A DNA stretch of 64,000 nucleotides from Prauserella muralis (GTDB taxonomy: Bacteria > Actinomycetota > Actinomycetes > Mycobacteriales > Pseudonocardiaceae), in NCBI RefSeq assembly GCF_003202285.1, contig NZ_MASW01000001.1:1426001-1490000 (forward strand), in the 5' to 3' direction. The notes under the pieces were generated by a model that saw nothing but the letters and a program-made list of their open reading frames with translations, was not told the DNA's origin and searched no databases. This document shows positions 1 through 10,461 of this stretch, one piece after another. Made by a program: the position numbers and the translations under genes. The first letter of the stretch is position 1; the number at the start of each line of letters is the position of its first letter.

Positions 1-1
1 C

Positions 2-451
2 GGCCTGGCCTGCTGCGCCATCGAGATGATGACCACCGGCGGGTCCCGGTACGACATCGCGCGGTTCGGCATGGAGCGCTTCAGCGCCACCCCCCGGCAG
101 GCCGACCTGATGATCGTCGCGGGCCGCGTGACGCAGAAGATGGCGCCGGTGCTGCGGCAGATCTACGACCAGATGGCCGAGCCGAAGTGGGTGCTCGCCA
201 TGGGTGTCTGCGCCTCGTCCGGCGGCATGTTCAACAACTACGCCGTCGTGCAGGGCGTCGACCACATCGTCCCCGTCGACATGTACCTGCCGGGGTGCCC
301 GCCGCGACCGGAGATGCTGCTCGACGCGATCCTGAAGCTGCACGCCAAGATCCAGGACGAGCCGATGGGCCCGCGCCGTGCCGCGCTGCGCGCCGCCAGC
401 GGCGAGCGCACCGAGATCATCCCGTCCTCCGTCAAGTACGCGAAGAAGTAG
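2..451 (+). CDS. nuoB: NADH-quinone oxidoreductase subunit B (5' truncated)
   Basis: Peripheral-arm subunit of complex I that carries the terminal [4Fe-4S] cluster N2 and passes electrons to menaquinone. The reading frame is open from the window edge and begins with [10 protein letters not shown], the tandem-Cys hallmark of NuoB; further cluster cysteines are seen in VCASSGG and PGCPPRPE. About 149 residues remain, so only the N-terminal 30-40 residues and the start lie outside the window. It ends 6 nt before nuoC and is the first gene seen of the nuo operon; nuoA would be expected just upstream. Confidence 0.97.
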   Translation, partial: GLACCAIEMMTTGGSRYDIARFGMERFSATPRQADLMIVAGRVTQKMAPVLRQIYDQMAEPKWVLAMGVCASSGGMFNNYAVVQGVDHIVPVDMYLPGCPPRPEMLLDAILKLHAKIQDEPMGPRRAALRAASGERTEIIPSSVKYAKK

Positions 452-457
452 GCCGCG

Positions 458-1228
458 ATGCCCGAGAACGACCCAGACAAGCCAGAGACCGGCGGAGAGC
501 TGTCCAGCGCGGAGCGTGCCGAGAGCGGTGTGGAGCCGAAGGGCGCCGAGCCCGCCCGGCCCGCCGAGCCGGTCATCGCGGGCCGCGAGCGCAAGGGCAT
601 GTTCGGCGTCTCCGGCACCGGTGACACGTCCGGCTACGGCGGCCTGCGGCTGCCCGCCTACTCGCCGCCGCCCGCCGAGCGGCCCTACGGCGGCTGGTTC
701 GACGAGTTCGCCGACGAGTTCTTCGCCGCGCTCGCCGACAACGGGATCCCCGCCGAGGCGATCCAGCAGGTGACCGTGGACCGCGGTGAGATCACGTTCT
801 ACGTCGCCCGCGAGCACCTGGTGGAGGTCTGCCGCACGCTGCGCGACGACGAGGGCCTGCGCTTCGAGCTCTGCAGTTCGGTGTCCGGGGTGGACTACGG
901 CGTGGACGTGCCGCAGCGCCTGCACTCGGTGTACCACCTGACGTCGATGACCTACCGGCGGCGCATCCGGCTGGAGGTCACGCTCGATGCCGACGACCCC
1001 CACGTGCCGTCCATTGTGGAGGTCTACCCGACGGCCGACTGGCAGGAGCGGGAGGCGTGGGACATGTTCGGAATCGTCTACGACGGTCACCCCGCGCTCA
1101 CCCGGATCCTCATGCCGGACGACTGGGACGGCCACCCGCAGCGCAAGGACTACCCGCTCGGCGGGATCCCGGTGGAGTACAAGGGCGCGGAGATCCCGCC
1201 GCCCGATACGCGGAGGTCCTACTCATGA
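458..1228 (+). CDS. nuoC: NADH-quinone oxidoreductase subunit C (30 kDa)
   Basis: Hydrophilic connecting-fragment subunit of complex I, 256 residues. The family signature is visible near residues 195-245: EREAWDMFG followed by [30 protein letters not shown] sequence (broken here as [13 protein letters not shown] and [12 protein letters not shown]). The first 60-70 residues are a polar Pro/Glu-rich extension, common in actinobacterial NuoC. It lies 6 nt after nuoB and 34 nt before nuoD, in the same operon. Confidence 0.95.
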   Translation: MPENDPDKPETGGELSSAERAESGVEPKGAEPARPAEPVIAGRERKGMFGVSGTGDTSGYGGLRLPAYSPPPAERPYGGWFDEFADEFFAALADNGIPAEAIQQVTVDRGEITFYVAREHLVEVCRTLRDDEGLRFELCSSVSGVDYGVDVPQRLHSVYHLTSMTYRRRIRLEVTLDADDPHVPSIVEVYPTADWQEREAWDMFGIVYDGHPALTRILMPDDWDGHPQRKDYPLGGIPVEYKGAEIPPPDTRRSYS

Positions 1229-1262
1229 CGCCGCCGAGGCACTCTCTCCAGCTGGAGGCGCA

Positions 1263-2636
1263 ATGACGACCAGCGATCGGCTCGCCGACGCCACGACCGG
1301 CACCGACACCACAGCCGAGGGCAGCGACAGCGCCCGGTACGCCGAGCACCGCGAGACCACCGAGGGCCGCGTCTACACGGTCAGCGGCGGTGACTGGGAC
1401 GACGTCCTCTCCGATGCCACGCACGACGAGCGCATGGTCATCAACATGGGCCCGCAGCACCCGTCGACGCACGGCGTGCTCCGGCTCGTGCTGGAGATGG
1501 AGGGCGAGACCGTCACCCAGCTCCGCTCGGTCATCGGCTACCTGCACACCGGGATCGAGAAGAACTGCGAGTACCGCACCTGGACCCAGGGCGTCACGTT
1601 CGTGACGCGCATGGACTACCTGGCGCCGCTGTCCAACGAGATGGGCTACTGCCTCGCGGTGGAGAAGCTGCTCGGCATCGAGGCGCCCCGCAGGGCACAG
1701 CTGCTGCGCGTGCTGCTGCTGGAGATCAACCGCATCGGCTCGCACCTCGTCTACATCGCCACCGGCGGCATGGAGCTGGGCGCCACCACGGCCATGACGC
1801 TGGGCTTCCGCGAGCGCGAGGAGGTGCTGCACCTGCTGGAGTACCTCACCGGCCTGCGCATGAACCACGCTTTCATCCGCCCAGGCGGGCTCGCGCAGGA
1901 CATGCCGGACGACTTCCACGAGGTCGTCTCCAAGTTCTGCGACGTGATGGACGAGCGGCTTCCGCTCTACGACAAGCTGTTCACCGGCCAGCCGATCTGG
2001 CGCAACCGGCTCAAGGGCGTCGGCTACCTGCCCGTGGACGCGTGCCTTTCGCTCGGCGTCACGGGCCCGGTGCTGCGGTCGGCCGGCCTGCCGTGGGACC
2101 TGCGCAAGGTGGAGCCGTACTCCTGCTACGACGAGATCGAGTTCGACATCCCCACTTCCACCGACGCGGACTGCTGGGCGCGCTACCTGATCCGCGTCGA
2201 GGAGATGCACCAGTCGCTGCGCATCATCCGGCAGGTGCTCACGATGCTGGAGCCCGGCCCGGTGATGGTGGAGGACGCCAAGGTCGCCTGGCCCGCCCAG
2301 CTCTCGATCTCCAGCGACGGCATGGGCAACTCGCTGGAGCACGTCCGCAAGATCATGGGTCAGTCGATGGAGTCGCTGATCCACCACTTCAAGCTGGTCA
2401 CGGAGGGCTTCCGCGTCCCGCCGGGCCAGGTGTACGTGCCGGTGGAGTCGCCGCGCGGCGAACTCGGCTACCACTTGGTCTCCGACGGCGGCACCCGGCC
2501 GCTGCGCGTGCACGTCCGGGAGCCGAGCTTCGTGAACCTGCAGTCGATGCCCGCGATGTCCGAGGGCGGCCTCGTCGCCGACGTCATCGCGGCGGTCGCC
2601 TCGATCGACCCGGTGATGGGGGGAGTGGACCGGTGA
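1263..2636 (+). CDS. nuoD: NADH-quinone oxidoreductase subunit D (49 kDa)
   Basis: Complex I subunit that with NuoB forms the quinone-binding pocket. The start ATG follows GGAGG (ctggaggcgca). Residues about 60-75 hold [15 protein letters not shown], the 49-kDa family signature, and the C terminus contains [16 protein letters not shown]. At 457 residues it is somewhat longer than the usual 400-430 because of a ~50-residue Thr/Asp-rich N-terminal extension. Its stop overlaps the nuoE start as GTGA. Confidence 0.95.
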   Translation: MTTSDRLADATTGTDTTAEGSDSARYAEHRETTEGRVYTVSGGDWDDVLSDATHDERMVINMGPQHPSTHGVLRLVLEMEGETVTQLRSVIGYLHTGIEKNCEYRTWTQGVTFVTRMDYLAPLSNEMGYCLAVEKLLGIEAPRRAQLLRVLLLEINRIGSHLVYIATGGMELGATTAMTLGFREREEVLHLLEYLTGLRMNHAFIRPGGLAQDMPDDFHEVVSKFCDVMDERLPLYDKLFTGQPIWRNRLKGVGYLPVDACLSLGVTGPVLRSAGLPWDLRKVEPYSCYDEIEFDIPTSTDADCWARYLIRVEEMHQSLRIIRQVLTMLEPGPVMVEDAKVAWPAQLSISSDGMGNSLEHVRKIMGQSMESLIHHFKLVTEGFRVPPGQVYVPVESPRGELGYHLVSDGGTRPLRVHVREPSFVNLQSMPAMSEGGLVADVIAAVASIDPVMGGVDR

Positions 2637-3493
2637 CCACACCGTCGGAGACGCCGCGGCCCGGGCCGCGGCCCGCCAAGCAGACCTTCGCCGCCGCGGG
2701 GGAGGACGTCGACGTCATGGCGATCTCGCCCGTCCAGGAGGAGGGCATGCTGACCGACGACCGGCCGGCGAGCCCGTTCGACGACGACATCGTCGCCAAG
2801 GCCAGGGAGCTGGCCGCCCGCTACCCGCAGTCGCGCTCGGCGCTGCTGCCGATGCTGCACCTGGTGCAGTCCGTCGAGGGCTACGTCAGCCAGGAGGGTG
2901 TGGCGTTCTGCGCCGACCAGCTCGGGCTCTCCGAGGCCGAGGTCAGCGCCGTCGTCACCTTCTACACGATGTACAAGCGCAGGCCGTGCGGCGAGCACCT
3001 GGTGAGCGTGTGCACCAACACCCTGTGCGCGGCGCTCGGTGGCGACGCGATCTACCAGCGGCTCCAGGAGCACCTGGGCAGCGACGGCAAGCCGCTCGGC
3101 CACGAGGAGGTCGCGGGCACTCCCGGCGAGCCCGGCTCGATCATGCTCGAGCACGCCGAGTGCCTCGCCGCCTGCGACCTCGGCCCGGTGTTGCAGGTCA
3201 ACTACGAGTACTACGACAACCAGACGCCGGAGAAGGCCGTCGAGCTGGTCGACGCCCTGCGGCGCGGGGAGAAGCCCGCGCCGTCGCGGGGTGCGCCGCT
3301 GTCGGACTTCAAGTCGGTGGAACGGCAGCTCGCCGGGTTCTTCCCCGAGGACACCGACGCGTTCCGCGCCGACGTCGACGGCCCGTCCCAGGCCGTGGAG
3401 ACCCTGCGTGGCGCCCAGCTGGCCGCTGACCGCGGCTGGACGGCGCCCGCGCTGCCGGACGACGTCCCGCTGCCGGAGGTGGAGCACAAATGA
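2633..3493 (+). CDS. nuoE: NADH-quinone oxidoreductase subunit E (24 kDa, thioredoxin-like [2Fe-2S])
   Basis: Part of the NADH-oxidising module, with a thioredoxin-like fold binding [2Fe-2S] cluster N1a. The four ligands appear as VCTNTLC and [12 protein letters not shown] (C-x4-C and C-x3-C). GTG was chosen because it overlaps the nuoD stop by 4 nt (GTGA) and the frame is continuous to the core domain. The 286 residues include an N-terminal polar extension and a ~60-residue C-terminal extension. It overlaps nuoF by ATGA. Confidence 0.94.
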   Translation: MTTPSETPRPGPRPAKQTFAAAGEDVDVMAISPVQEEGMLTDDRPASPFDDDIVAKARELAARYPQSRSALLPMLHLVQSVEGYVSQEGVAFCADQLGLSEAEVSAVVTFYTMYKRRPCGEHLVSVCTNTLCAALGGDAIYQRLQEHLGSDGKPLGHEEVAGTPGEPGSIMLEHAECLAACDLGPVLQVNYEYYDNQTPEKAVELVDALRRGEKPAPSRGAPLSDFKSVERQLAGFFPEDTDAFRADVDGPSQAVETLRGAQLAADRGWTAPALPDDVPLPEVEHK

Positions 3494-4779
3494 GTGCGGA
3501 CCCGATTACCCCCGTTCTCACCAAGCGATGGCTGTCGCCGCAGTCGTGGCGGCTGTCGACCTACGAGAAGCTGGAGGGCTACACGGCCATCCGCAAGGCG
3601 CTCGCGGGCACGCCGGAGCAGCTGGTGCAGCTGGTCAAGGACGCAGGCCTGCGCGGACGTGGCGGCGCGGGCTTCCCGGCGGGCGTCAAGTGGTCGTTCA
3701 TGCCGCCCAACGAGGACAAGCCGCACTACCTCGTCATCAACGCCGACGAGGGCGAGCCGGGCACCTGCAAGGACATCCCGCTGATGATGGCCGACCCGCA
3801 CTCGCTCATCGAGGGCTGCGTCATCGCCGCGTACGCGATGCGCTCGCACCACTGCTTCATCTACGTGCGCGGCGAGGCACTGCACTGCATCCGCAGGCTC
3901 AACGCGGCCGTGCGCGAGGCGTACGAGGCGGGCTATCTCGGCAAGAACATCCTCGGCTCCGGCTTCGACCTCGACATCACCGTGCACGCGGGGGCGGGCG
4001 CCTACATCTGCGGTGAGGAGACGGCGCTGCTCGACTCGCTCGAGGGCCGCAGGGGACAGCCGAGGCTCAAGCCGCCGTTCCCGGCAGCCGCGGGCCTCTA
4101 CGCCGCGCCGACCACGGTGAACAACGTCGAGACGATCGCGAGCGTGCCCTTCATCGTCAACGGTGGCGCCGACTGGTTCCGCCAGATGGGCAGCGAGAAG
4201 TCGCCGGGGCCGAAGATCTTCTCGATCTCCGGCCACGTCGAGCGGCCCGGCCAGTACGAGGCCCCGCTGGGTACCACCCTGCGGGAACTGCTGGAGCTGT
4301 GCGGCGGCATGAAGGACGGCATCCCGCTGAAGTTCTGGACGCCGGGCGGCTCGTCGACGCCGCTGTTCACCGCCGAGCACCTCGACGTGCCGCTGGACTT
4401 CGAGGGCGCCGCCGAGGCCGGCTCGATGCTCGGCACCACGGCGGTGCAGGTCTTCAACGAGACCGTGTCGGTGCCATGGGCCGTCATGAAGTGGACGCAG
4501 TTCTACGAGCACGAGTCGTGCGGCAAGTGCACGCCGTGCCGCGAGGGCACCTACTGGCTCGCGCAGATTCTCGAGCGCATGGTGGCGGGCCGGGGCACCG
4601 AGGAGGACATCGACACCCTGCTGGATGTCTGCGACAACATCCTCGGCCGCTCCTTCTGCGCGCTCGGTGACGGTGCGGTCAGCCCGATCACCAGCGGCAT
4701 CAAGTACTTCCGGGACGAGTTCCTCGCCCTCTGCGAGGACAACCGGGCGAAGCAAGAACTCGTGGGAGCGCAGGCATGA
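3490..4779 (+). CDS. nuoF: NADH-quinone oxidoreductase subunit F (51 kDa, FMN/NADH site)
   Basis: Binds NADH and FMN and carries the N3 [4Fe-4S] cluster, so it is the electron entry point of complex I. Visible motifs are [13 protein letters not shown] (FMN/NADH loop, about residue 55), an [14 protein letters not shown] segment, and [12 protein letters not shown] (cluster ligands, about residue 345) with a final Cys in GRSFCALGD. At 429 residues it has normal family length. ATGA overlaps join it to nuoE and nuoG. Confidence 0.97.
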   Translation: MSADPITPVLTKRWLSPQSWRLSTYEKLEGYTAIRKALAGTPEQLVQLVKDAGLRGRGGAGFPAGVKWSFMPPNEDKPHYLVINADEGEPGTCKDIPLMMADPHSLIEGCVIAAYAMRSHHCFIYVRGEALHCIRRLNAAVREAYEAGYLGKNILGSGFDLDITVHAGAGAYICGEETALLDSLEGRRGQPRLKPPFPAAAGLYAAPTTVNNVETIASVPFIVNGGADWFRQMGSEKSPGPKIFSISGHVERPGQYEAPLGTTLRELLELCGGMKDGIPLKFWTPGGSSTPLFTAEHLDVPLDFEGAAEAGSMLGTTAVQVFNETVSVPWAVMKWTQFYEHESCGKCTPCREGTYWLAQILERMVAGRGTEEDIDTLLDVCDNILGRSFCALGDGAVSPITSGIKYFRDEFLALCEDNRAKQELVGAQA

Positions 4780-7250
4780 CGATGGCGCCGGAAGAACCGA
4801 AGGTCGAGGTCCCTGAGGGCTACGTCAAGCTCACGATCGACGGCGAGGAGGTCATCGCGCCCAAGGGCGAGCTGCTGATCCGCACCGCCGAGCGGCTCGG
4901 CACCGTCATTCCCCGGTTCTGCGACCACCCACTGCTCGACCCGGCAGGCGCGTGCCGCCAGTGCCTGGTCGAGGTGGAGATGAACGGCAGGCCGATGCCG
5001 AAGCCGCAGGCCTCGTGCACGATGACGGTCGCCGACGGCATGGTGGTCAAGACCCAGCGCACCTCGCCGGTCGCGGACAAGGCCCAGCAGGGCGTGATGG
5101 AGCTGCTGCTCATCAACCATCCGCTCGACTGCCCGATCTGCGACAAGGGCGGTGAGTGCCCGCTGCAGAACCAGGCGATGGCGCACGGCAGGGCGGATTC
5201 GCGCTTCCGCGACACCAAGCGCACGTTCCCCAAGCCGCTGCCGATCTCCACGCAGGTGCTGCTCGACCGCGAGCGCTGCGTGCTGTGCCAGCGTTGCACC
5301 CGGTTCTCCGACCAGATCGCGGGCGACCCGTTCATCGACCTGCTCGAGCGCGGCGCGCACCAGCAGATCGGCACCGCCGAGACCGCCGAGATCTACGACG
5401 CGGCCTCGCACACGGCGAGCGGCAAGCCGTTCCAGAGCTACTTCTCCGGCAACACCATCCAGATCTGCCCGGTCGGCGCGCTCACCAGCGCGCAGTACCG
5501 GTTCCGGTCGCGGCCGTTCGACCTGGTGTCCTCGCCGAGCGTGTGCGAGCACTGCTCGTCGGGCTGCGCGGAGCGCACCGACTTCCGGCGCGGCAAGGTG
5601 ATGCGCAAGCTCGCGGGTGAGGACCCGGAGGTCAACGAGGAGTGGATCTGCGACAAGGGCCGCTTCGCGTTCCGCTACGCCACCGCCGCGCAGCGCCTCC
5701 GCACGCCGCTGGTGCGCAACGCCGAGACGGGTGAGCTGGAGGAGGCGTCCTGGACGCAGGCGCTGGCCGCCGCCGCCGACGGGCTGGCGAAGGCCCGCGA
5801 CGGCAAGGGCGTCGGCGTGCTGCCGGGTGGCAGGCTCACGCTGGAGGACGCCTACGCCTACAGCAAGTTCGCCCGGCTGGCCCTGCGCACCAACGACATC
5901 GACTACCGCGCGCGGGCCCATTCGGCGGAGGAACTGGACTTCCTCGCCTCCCGGGTCGTGGGCACCACGCCGGAGACGGGCGTGACGTTCACGGCGCTGG
6001 AGCACGCGCCACTGGTGCTGTGCGTGGCGTTCGAGCCGGAGGAGGAGGCGCCCGCCGTCTTCCTGCGGCTGCGCAAGGGCGCCCGCAAGCGCCGCACCAA
6101 GGTGGTCCACATCGGACAGTGGACGACGCCCGCGGTGAGCAAGACGTTCGGCGAGCTGCTGGCCTGCGTGCCCGGCGGTGAGGCGAGCGCCGTCGAGGGC
6201 ATCGCCCAGCACGCGCCCGACCTGGACGAGGCACTGCGCGCCGAAGGGGCCGTGGTGCTCGTCGGCGAGCGGGCCGCCGAGGTGCCCGGCCTGTTCTCCG
6301 CGCTGCACCGGCTGTCGGAGCGCACCGGGGCCAGGCTCGCGTGGATTCCGCGCAGGGCGGGCGAGCGGGGCGCCATCGAGGTGGGCGCGCTGCCGACGCT
6401 GCTGCCCGGCGGCCGGTCCGTCGAGGACGCCGCGGCGAGGTCCGAGGTCGAGCAGGTGTGGGGCCTGGAGGCGGGCGCACTGCCGGGAACTCCCGGCCGG
6501 GACGTCACCGGAATGCTGAACGCGCTGGTGACCCGCGACCTGGACGGCCTGCTCGTCGGCGGCGTCGACCCGGCCGACCTGCCCGACCCGGCGCTGGCCC
6601 GCAAGGCGCTGGCGGCGGCGAGCTTCGTGGTCAGCCTGGAAATGCTGCCGAGCGAGGTCACCGAGCACGCCGACGTCGTGCTGCCCATCGCACCCGTGGA
6701 CGAGAAGGCGGGCAGCTTCCTGAACTGGGAGGGCCGCCGCCGCGAGTTCTCCATCACGCTGGAGGGCACCGGCGCGCTGCCCGACTGCCGCGTGCTCGAC
6801 ACCCTCGGCGTCGAGATGGACGCCGACCTGTTCACCCAGACCCCGGCCGCCGCGGCCGGCGATCTGGCGCGGCTGGCACCGAAGCCCACCGGGTCGGCGG
6901 CCGCGCCGGACGTGCCGAACGGGCACGTGCCGAAGGCGGGCGACGGCCAGGCCGTGCTCGCCACGTGGCGGCAGCTGATCGACGAGGGCACGCTGCAGAT
7001 CGACGAGCCGCACCTGGCCGGGACCGCACGCCCGGTGGTGGCGCGGATGTCGAAGGCGAGTGCCGCCGGGCTCGGCAGGCGGGTCACGGTGTCCACCGAG
7101 CGCGGCTCGGTCACCCTCCCGCTCGAGGTGGCCGACCTGCCCGACGGTGTCGTGTGGCTTCCGGCGAACTCGCCGGGTTCGAAGGTCCGCGCCACGCTCG
7201 GCGCCGGACACGGTGCCGTGGTGACCATCGCGGCCGGAGGTGACCAGTGA
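4776..7250 (+). CDS. nuoG: NADH-quinone oxidoreductase subunit G (75 kDa)
   Basis: Large iron-sulfur subunit of the NADH module, 824 residues. Ligands appear in order: the [2Fe-2S] ferredoxin domain ([19 protein letters not shown]), the His-ligated cluster H-x3-C-x2-C-x5-C ([15 protein letters not shown]), RCVLCQRC with a later CPVGALT, and a complete C-x2-C-x3-C-x27-C set (CEHCSSGC ... WICDKG) matching the extra N7 cluster retained by some bacteria. The remainder is a molybdopterin-oxidoreductase-like domain. It overlaps nuoF (ATGA) and nuoH (GTGA). Confidence 0.96.
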   Translation: MTMAPEEPKVEVPEGYVKLTIDGEEVIAPKGELLIRTAERLGTVIPRFCDHPLLDPAGACRQCLVEVEMNGRPMPKPQASCTMTVADGMVVKTQRTSPVADKAQQGVMELLLINHPLDCPICDKGGECPLQNQAMAHGRADSRFRDTKRTFPKPLPISTQVLLDRERCVLCQRCTRFSDQIAGDPFIDLLERGAHQQIGTAETAEIYDAASHTASGKPFQSYFSGNTIQICPVGALTSAQYRFRSRPFDLVSSPSVCEHCSSGCAERTDFRRGKVMRKLAGEDPEVNEEWICDKGRFAFRYATAAQRLRTPLVRNAETGELEEASWTQALAAAADGLAKARDGKGVGVLPGGRLTLEDAYAYSKFARLALRTNDIDYRARAHSAEELDFLASRVVGTTPETGVTFTALEHAPLVLCVAFEPEEEAPAVFLRLRKGARKRRTKVVHIGQWTTPAVSKTFGELLACVPGGEASAVEGIAQHAPDLDEALRAEGAVVLVGERAAEVPGLFSALHRLSERTGARLAWIPRRAGERGAIEVGALPTLLPGGRSVEDAAARSEVEQVWGLEAGALPGTPGRDVTGMLNALVTRDLDGLLVGGVDPADLPDPALARKALAAASFVVSLEMLPSEVTEHADVVLPIAPVDEKAGSFLNWEGRRREFSITLEGTGALPDCRVLDTLGVEMDADLFTQTPAAAAGDLARLAPKPTGSAAAPDVPNGHVPKAGDGQAVLATWRQLIDEGTLQIDEPHLAGTARPVVARMSKASAAGLGRRVTVSTERGSVTLPLEVADLPDGVVWLPANSPGSKVRATLGAGHGAVVTIAAGGDQ

Positions 7251-8587
7251 TCCCGTTCCTCGCCCAGGCGCAGGACCCGATGACCAGGGCGGAGCTGATC
7301 GCGGACGACCCGCTGTGGCTCATCCTGCTCAAGGCCGTCGTCATCCTGCTGCTCGGCCCGATCCTGACGATCTTCCTCATCGTGTGGGAGCGCAAGGCCG
7401 TCGGCCGCATGCAGAACCGCCCCGGTCCCAACCGGGTCGGCCCGGGCGGCTACCTGCAGTCGCTCGCGGACGCGCTGAAGCTGCCGTTCAAGGAACAGGT
7501 CATTCCGGAGACCGCCGACCGCAAGGTGTACTTCCTGGCGCCGGTGATCGCCGCGGTACCCGCGTTGATCGGTCTCGCGGCCATCCCGTTCGGTCCCGAG
7601 GTGACGATCTTCGGTGAGCGCACGGCGCTCCAGCTGATCGAGCTTCCCGTCAGCGTGCTGCTGGTCCTCGCGGGCGCCTCGATCGGCGTGTACGGGATCG
7701 TGCTCGCCGGCTGGTCGTCCGGCTCGCCGTACCCGCTGCTGGGCGGCCTGCGTTCCGCGGCGCAGGTGATCTCCTACGAGATCGCGATGGGCCTGGCGAT
7801 CGTCAGCGTGGTGCTCTACGCGCAGTCGCTGGCGACGAGCGCGATCGTCGACGCGCAGCAGAGCGGCTGGTACTTCTACCTGCTGTTCCCGAGCTTCCTG
7901 ATCTACCTGATCTCCATGGTCGGGGAGACCAACCGGGCGCCGTTCGACCTGCCGGAGGCGGAGTCCGAGCTGGTCGGCGGCTTCCACACCGAGTACAGCT
8001 CGATGAAGTTCGCGATGTTCTTCCTCGCCGAGTACGTCAACATGGTGATCGTCTCGGCCTTCGCGACGACGCTGTTCCTCGGCGGCTACCTGTTCCCGTT
8101 CGTCGGCGCCGACTCGCCGCTGAACCAGGGCTGGCTGCCGGTGCTGTGGTTCTTCGCCAAGATGTTCGTGCTCCTGTTCGGCTTCATCTGGCTGCGCGGC
8201 ACGCTGCCGCGGTTCCGCTACGACCAGTTCATGAAGCTGGGCTGGAAGGTCCTGGTCCCCGCCGCCCTGGTGTGGGTCGTCATGATCGCGGCGATCCGGG
8301 CCATCCGCAACGACGGCAACGTCTCCACGGGACAGATCCTCGTCATCGGCGGCATCGTCATCGTCGTGATCGTGCTGCTGTCGCTGCTGCTGCCGGAGAA
8401 GAAGGTCCCCGACGAGGACTCCGTGCCCGTCACCGGCGGTGGCTACCCGGTGCCGCCGCTGAACCTCAAGGTGCCGGAGACGACCCCACGGCGGAAGGCG
8501 CTGCAGGCCAAGGCGAAGGCCGCGAGGAAGCAGGAACCGGCTGCGCTCGCGTCGACGAAGGAGGGCAGCAACCATGGGGACGTTTGA
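7247..8587 (+). CDS. nuoH: NADH-quinone oxidoreductase subunit H (membrane)
   Basis: Membrane subunit linking the hydrophilic arm to the proton-pumping arm and lining the quinone chamber. About eight hydrophobic helices are evident, with family signatures [35 protein letters not shown] and [17 protein letters not shown]. The 446 residues include a ~60-residue charged cytoplasmic C-terminal tail rich in Lys/Ala, usual in actinobacterial NuoH. Start GTG overlaps nuoG (GTGA). The following 156-nt gap is the longest in the operon upstream of nuoL. Confidence 0.95.
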   Translation: MIPFLAQAQDPMTRAELIADDPLWLILLKAVVILLLGPILTIFLIVWERKAVGRMQNRPGPNRVGPGGYLQSLADALKLPFKEQVIPETADRKVYFLAPVIAAVPALIGLAAIPFGPEVTIFGERTALQLIELPVSVLLVLAGASIGVYGIVLAGWSSGSPYPLLGGLRSAAQVISYEIAMGLAIVSVVLYAQSLATSAIVDAQQSGWYFYLLFPSFLIYLISMVGETNRAPFDLPEAESELVGGFHTEYSSMKFAMFFLAEYVNMVIVSAFATTLFLGGYLFPFVGADSPLNQGWLPVLWFFAKMFVLLFGFIWLRGTLPRFRYDQFMKLGWKVLVPAALVWVVMIAAIRAIRNDGNVSTGQILVIGGIVIVVIVLLSLLLPEKKVPDEDSVPVTGGGYPVPPLNLKVPETTPRRKALQAKAKAARKQEPAALASTKEGSNHGDV

Positions 8588-8654
8588 TCGCAGCGCGCCG
8601 AACAGGGCGAAACCTCCGGCGAGCGCGACCGGCGCGGCGCCTCGCTGTGTTGTC

Positions 8655-8690
8655 GGCGAGCCCGGGTACAACCCGGTACGCGGGCTCGCC
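8655..8690 (+). other. Hairpin in the nuoH-nuoI gap
   Basis: A perfect 10-bp inverted repeat, GGCGAGCCCG (8655-8664) and CGGGCTCGCC (8681-8690), encloses a 16-nt loop containing the self-similar ggtac/ggtac. It sits in the only long spacer between nuoH and nuoI. There is no following T-run, so it looks more like an RNA-processing or attenuation structure than a terminator; a structural role is inference. Confidence 0.45.
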
Positions 8691-8743
8691 TCCGCCTTGC
8701 CATGCATCCACGCCGATCCACGCTCGCTGATCGGAGGCACACC

Positions 8744-9304
8744 ATGTTCGACGCGCTGAAGGGCTTCGGCGTCACCTTCTCGAACATGTTCAAGAAGGTG
8801 GCCACCGAGGAGTACCCGGAGATCGGCGCTCCCGCCGCGCCCCGCTACCACGGCAGGCACCAGCTCAACCGGCACCCGGACGGGCTGGAGAAGTGCGTCG
8901 GCTGCGAACTGTGCGCGTGGGCGTGCCCCGCGGACGCGATCTTCGTCGAGGGCGGGGACAACACCGAGGAGGAGCGGTACTCGCCCGGTGAGCGCTACGG
9001 CAAGGACTACCAGATCAACTACCTGCGCTGCATCGGCTGCGGGTTGTGCGTCGAGGCCTGCCCCACCCGGTCGCTGACGATGATCAACTTCTACGAGCTC
9101 GCCGACGACAACCGGCAGGACCTCATCTACACCAAGGAGGACCTGCTCGCGCCGCTGCTGCCCGGCATGGAGCAGCCGCCGCACCCCATGCGGCTGGGCG
9201 ACAACGAGCAGGACTACTACGTCAACGGCCCCGAACTGGCGCGCGACCGCGGCGTTCCGTCCGGGGAGACCGTGGAGACGAGTGAAGAGAAGGCGATGCA
9301 GTGA
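8744..9304 (+). CDS. nuoI: NADH-quinone oxidoreductase subunit I (two [4Fe-4S])
   Basis: Ferredoxin-like subunit carrying clusters N6a and N6b. Both ligand sets are complete: [16 protein letters not shown] and [19 protein letters not shown] at 8744 was chosen because it follows TCGGAGGCAC and begins with the expected membrane-associated N terminus ([16 protein letters not shown]). It has 186 residues. It follows a 156-nt gap and its stop overlaps the nuoJ start. Confidence 0.96.
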   Translation: MFDALKGFGVTFSNMFKKVATEEYPEIGAPAAPRYHGRHQLNRHPDGLEKCVGCELCAWACPADAIFVEGGDNTEEERYSPGERYGKDYQINYLRCIGCGLCVEACPTRSLTMINFYELADDNRQDLIYTKEDLLAPLLPGMEQPPHPMRLGDNEQDYYVNGPELARDRGVPSGETVETSEEKAMQ

Positions 9305-10152
9305 TGGTGCCCTATCTGGCCCAGGCGGGAGCCGAGGCGACCGTCTCCACCGGTGAGGCCGTCGCGTTCTGGATCCTCGGGCCGCTGACCCTGCTCGGCG
9401 CGCTCGGCATGATCTTCGCGCGCAACGCGGTGCACTCGGCCCTGTGGCTGGTGCTCACGATGCTCTCGCTGGGCATGCTCTACCTGATCCAGAATGCGCC
9501 CTTCCTCGGCTTCACGCAGATCATCGTCTACACCGGCGCGATCATGATGCTGTTCCTCTTCGTGCTGATGCTCGTGGGCCGGGAGTCGTCCGACTCGGTG
9601 GTCGAGGTGCTACGCGGTCAGCGGCTCGCCGCGGCCGTGCTCGGCGTCGGTGTCGCGGGCGTGCTGGCCGGAGCGCTGACGAGGGCCGTCGCCGACGTCA
9701 CCCCCGCCCAGCCGCTCAACCCGTGGACGGCCGAGGGCGGCGGAGCGGGCGGCCTCGGCAGGATGATCTTCAGCGACTACCTGTTCCCGTTCGAGCTGAC
9801 CTCGGCGCTGCTCATCACGGCGGGCATGGGCGCGATGGTGCTGGCCTTCACCGAGCGGCACTCCAAGGCCGGCAAGCGCTCCCAGCGGGAACTGGTCGAG
9901 GCGCGCTTCCGCGGTGAGTACGAGCGGCCCTCGCCCAAGCCGGGGCCCGGGGTGTTCGCCACCGCCAACTCCGTCGCGACCCCGGCCCTGCTGCCCGACG
10001 GCTCGGTGGCCCCGGAGTCGCTGTCGGAGCTCATCGAGTCCACCTCCGCCGCCAAGCTGGACACCGCGCGCAAGCAGGTGGCGGGCGAGGCGTCCACACC
10101 GGACGCGCACGCGCTGGTCGGCCCGGACAAGGAGGGGGAGACGGCGGAATGA
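9301..10152 (+). CDS. nuoJ: NADH-quinone oxidoreductase subunit J (membrane)
   Basis: Membrane subunit of complex I with five predicted helices in the first 180 residues, including the conserved [17 protein letters not shown] helix with its pi-bulge glycine region. A ~90-residue polar C-terminal tail (Pro/Ser/Glu-rich) makes it 283 residues, long compared with about 165-185 in proteobacteria but typical of actinobacteria. GTG at 9301 overlaps the nuoI stop; ATG at 9304 (TGATG) is an equally reasonable start. It overlaps nuoK by ATGA. Confidence 0.94.
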   Translation: MMVPYLAQAGAEATVSTGEAVAFWILGPLTLLGALGMIFARNAVHSALWLVLTMLSLGMLYLIQNAPFLGFTQIIVYTGAIMMLFLFVLMLVGRESSDSVVEVLRGQRLAAAVLGVGVAGVLAGALTRAVADVTPAQPLNPWTAEGGGAGGLGRMIFSDYLFPFELTSALLITAGMGAMVLAFTERHSKAGKRSQRELVEARFRGEYERPSPKPGPGVFATANSVATPALLPDGSVAPESLSELIESTSAAKLDTARKQVAGEASTPDAHALVGPDKEGETAE

Positions 10153-10448
10153 CCCCGACGTACTACCTGCTGCTGTCGGCGTTGCTGTTCACGATCGGCG
10201 CCGTCGGCGTGCTGGTGCGGCGCAACGCGATCGTCATGTTCATGTGCATCGAGCTCATGCTCAACGCCGTGAACCTGACCCTGGTCACGTTCGCGCGCAT
10301 CAACGGATCCATCGAGGGGCAGGTGATGGCGTTCTTCGTGATGGTCGTCGCCGCCGCCGAGGTCGTGGTCGGGCTCGCGATCATCATGGCCATCTTCCGC
10401 ACCCGGCGCTCGGCCTCGGTCGACGACACCAACCTGCTGAAGTACTGA
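10149..10448 (+). CDS. nuoK: NADH-quinone oxidoreductase subunit K (membrane)
   Basis: Small MrpC-like membrane subunit, 99 residues with three helices. The conserved buried Glu residues of helices 2 and 3 are visible in [13 protein letters not shown] and [11 protein letters not shown]. Normal size for the family. ATGA overlap with nuoJ; 13 nt separate it from nuoL. Confidence 0.96.
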   Translation: MTPTYYLLLSALLFTIGAVGVLVRRNAIVMFMCIELMLNAVNLTLVTFARINGSIEGQVMAFFVMVVAAAEVVVGLAIIMAIFRTRRSASVDDTNLLKY

Positions 10449-10461
10449 AAGGTTCCGGTCA

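Noticed and set aside
4551..7211. Very long open frame (886 codons) on the minus strand across nuoG
   Set aside because: It is antisense to nuoG, whose iron-sulfur motifs are intact; long opposite-strand frames are normal at this GC content, and the translated product is Arg/His/Gly-biased without domains.
8574..8759. 60-codon ORF bridging nuoH and nuoI
   Set aside because: It starts inside nuoH after a ribosome-binding-like sequence but ends inside nuoI without a coupled overlap, so unlike the other micro-ORFs it has no stop/start linkage.
5903..9184. 1093-codon minus-strand frame across nuoG-nuoI
   Set aside because: A shadow of real genes on the plus strand, crossing several gene boundaries with low-complexity Arg/Asp/His-rich translation.
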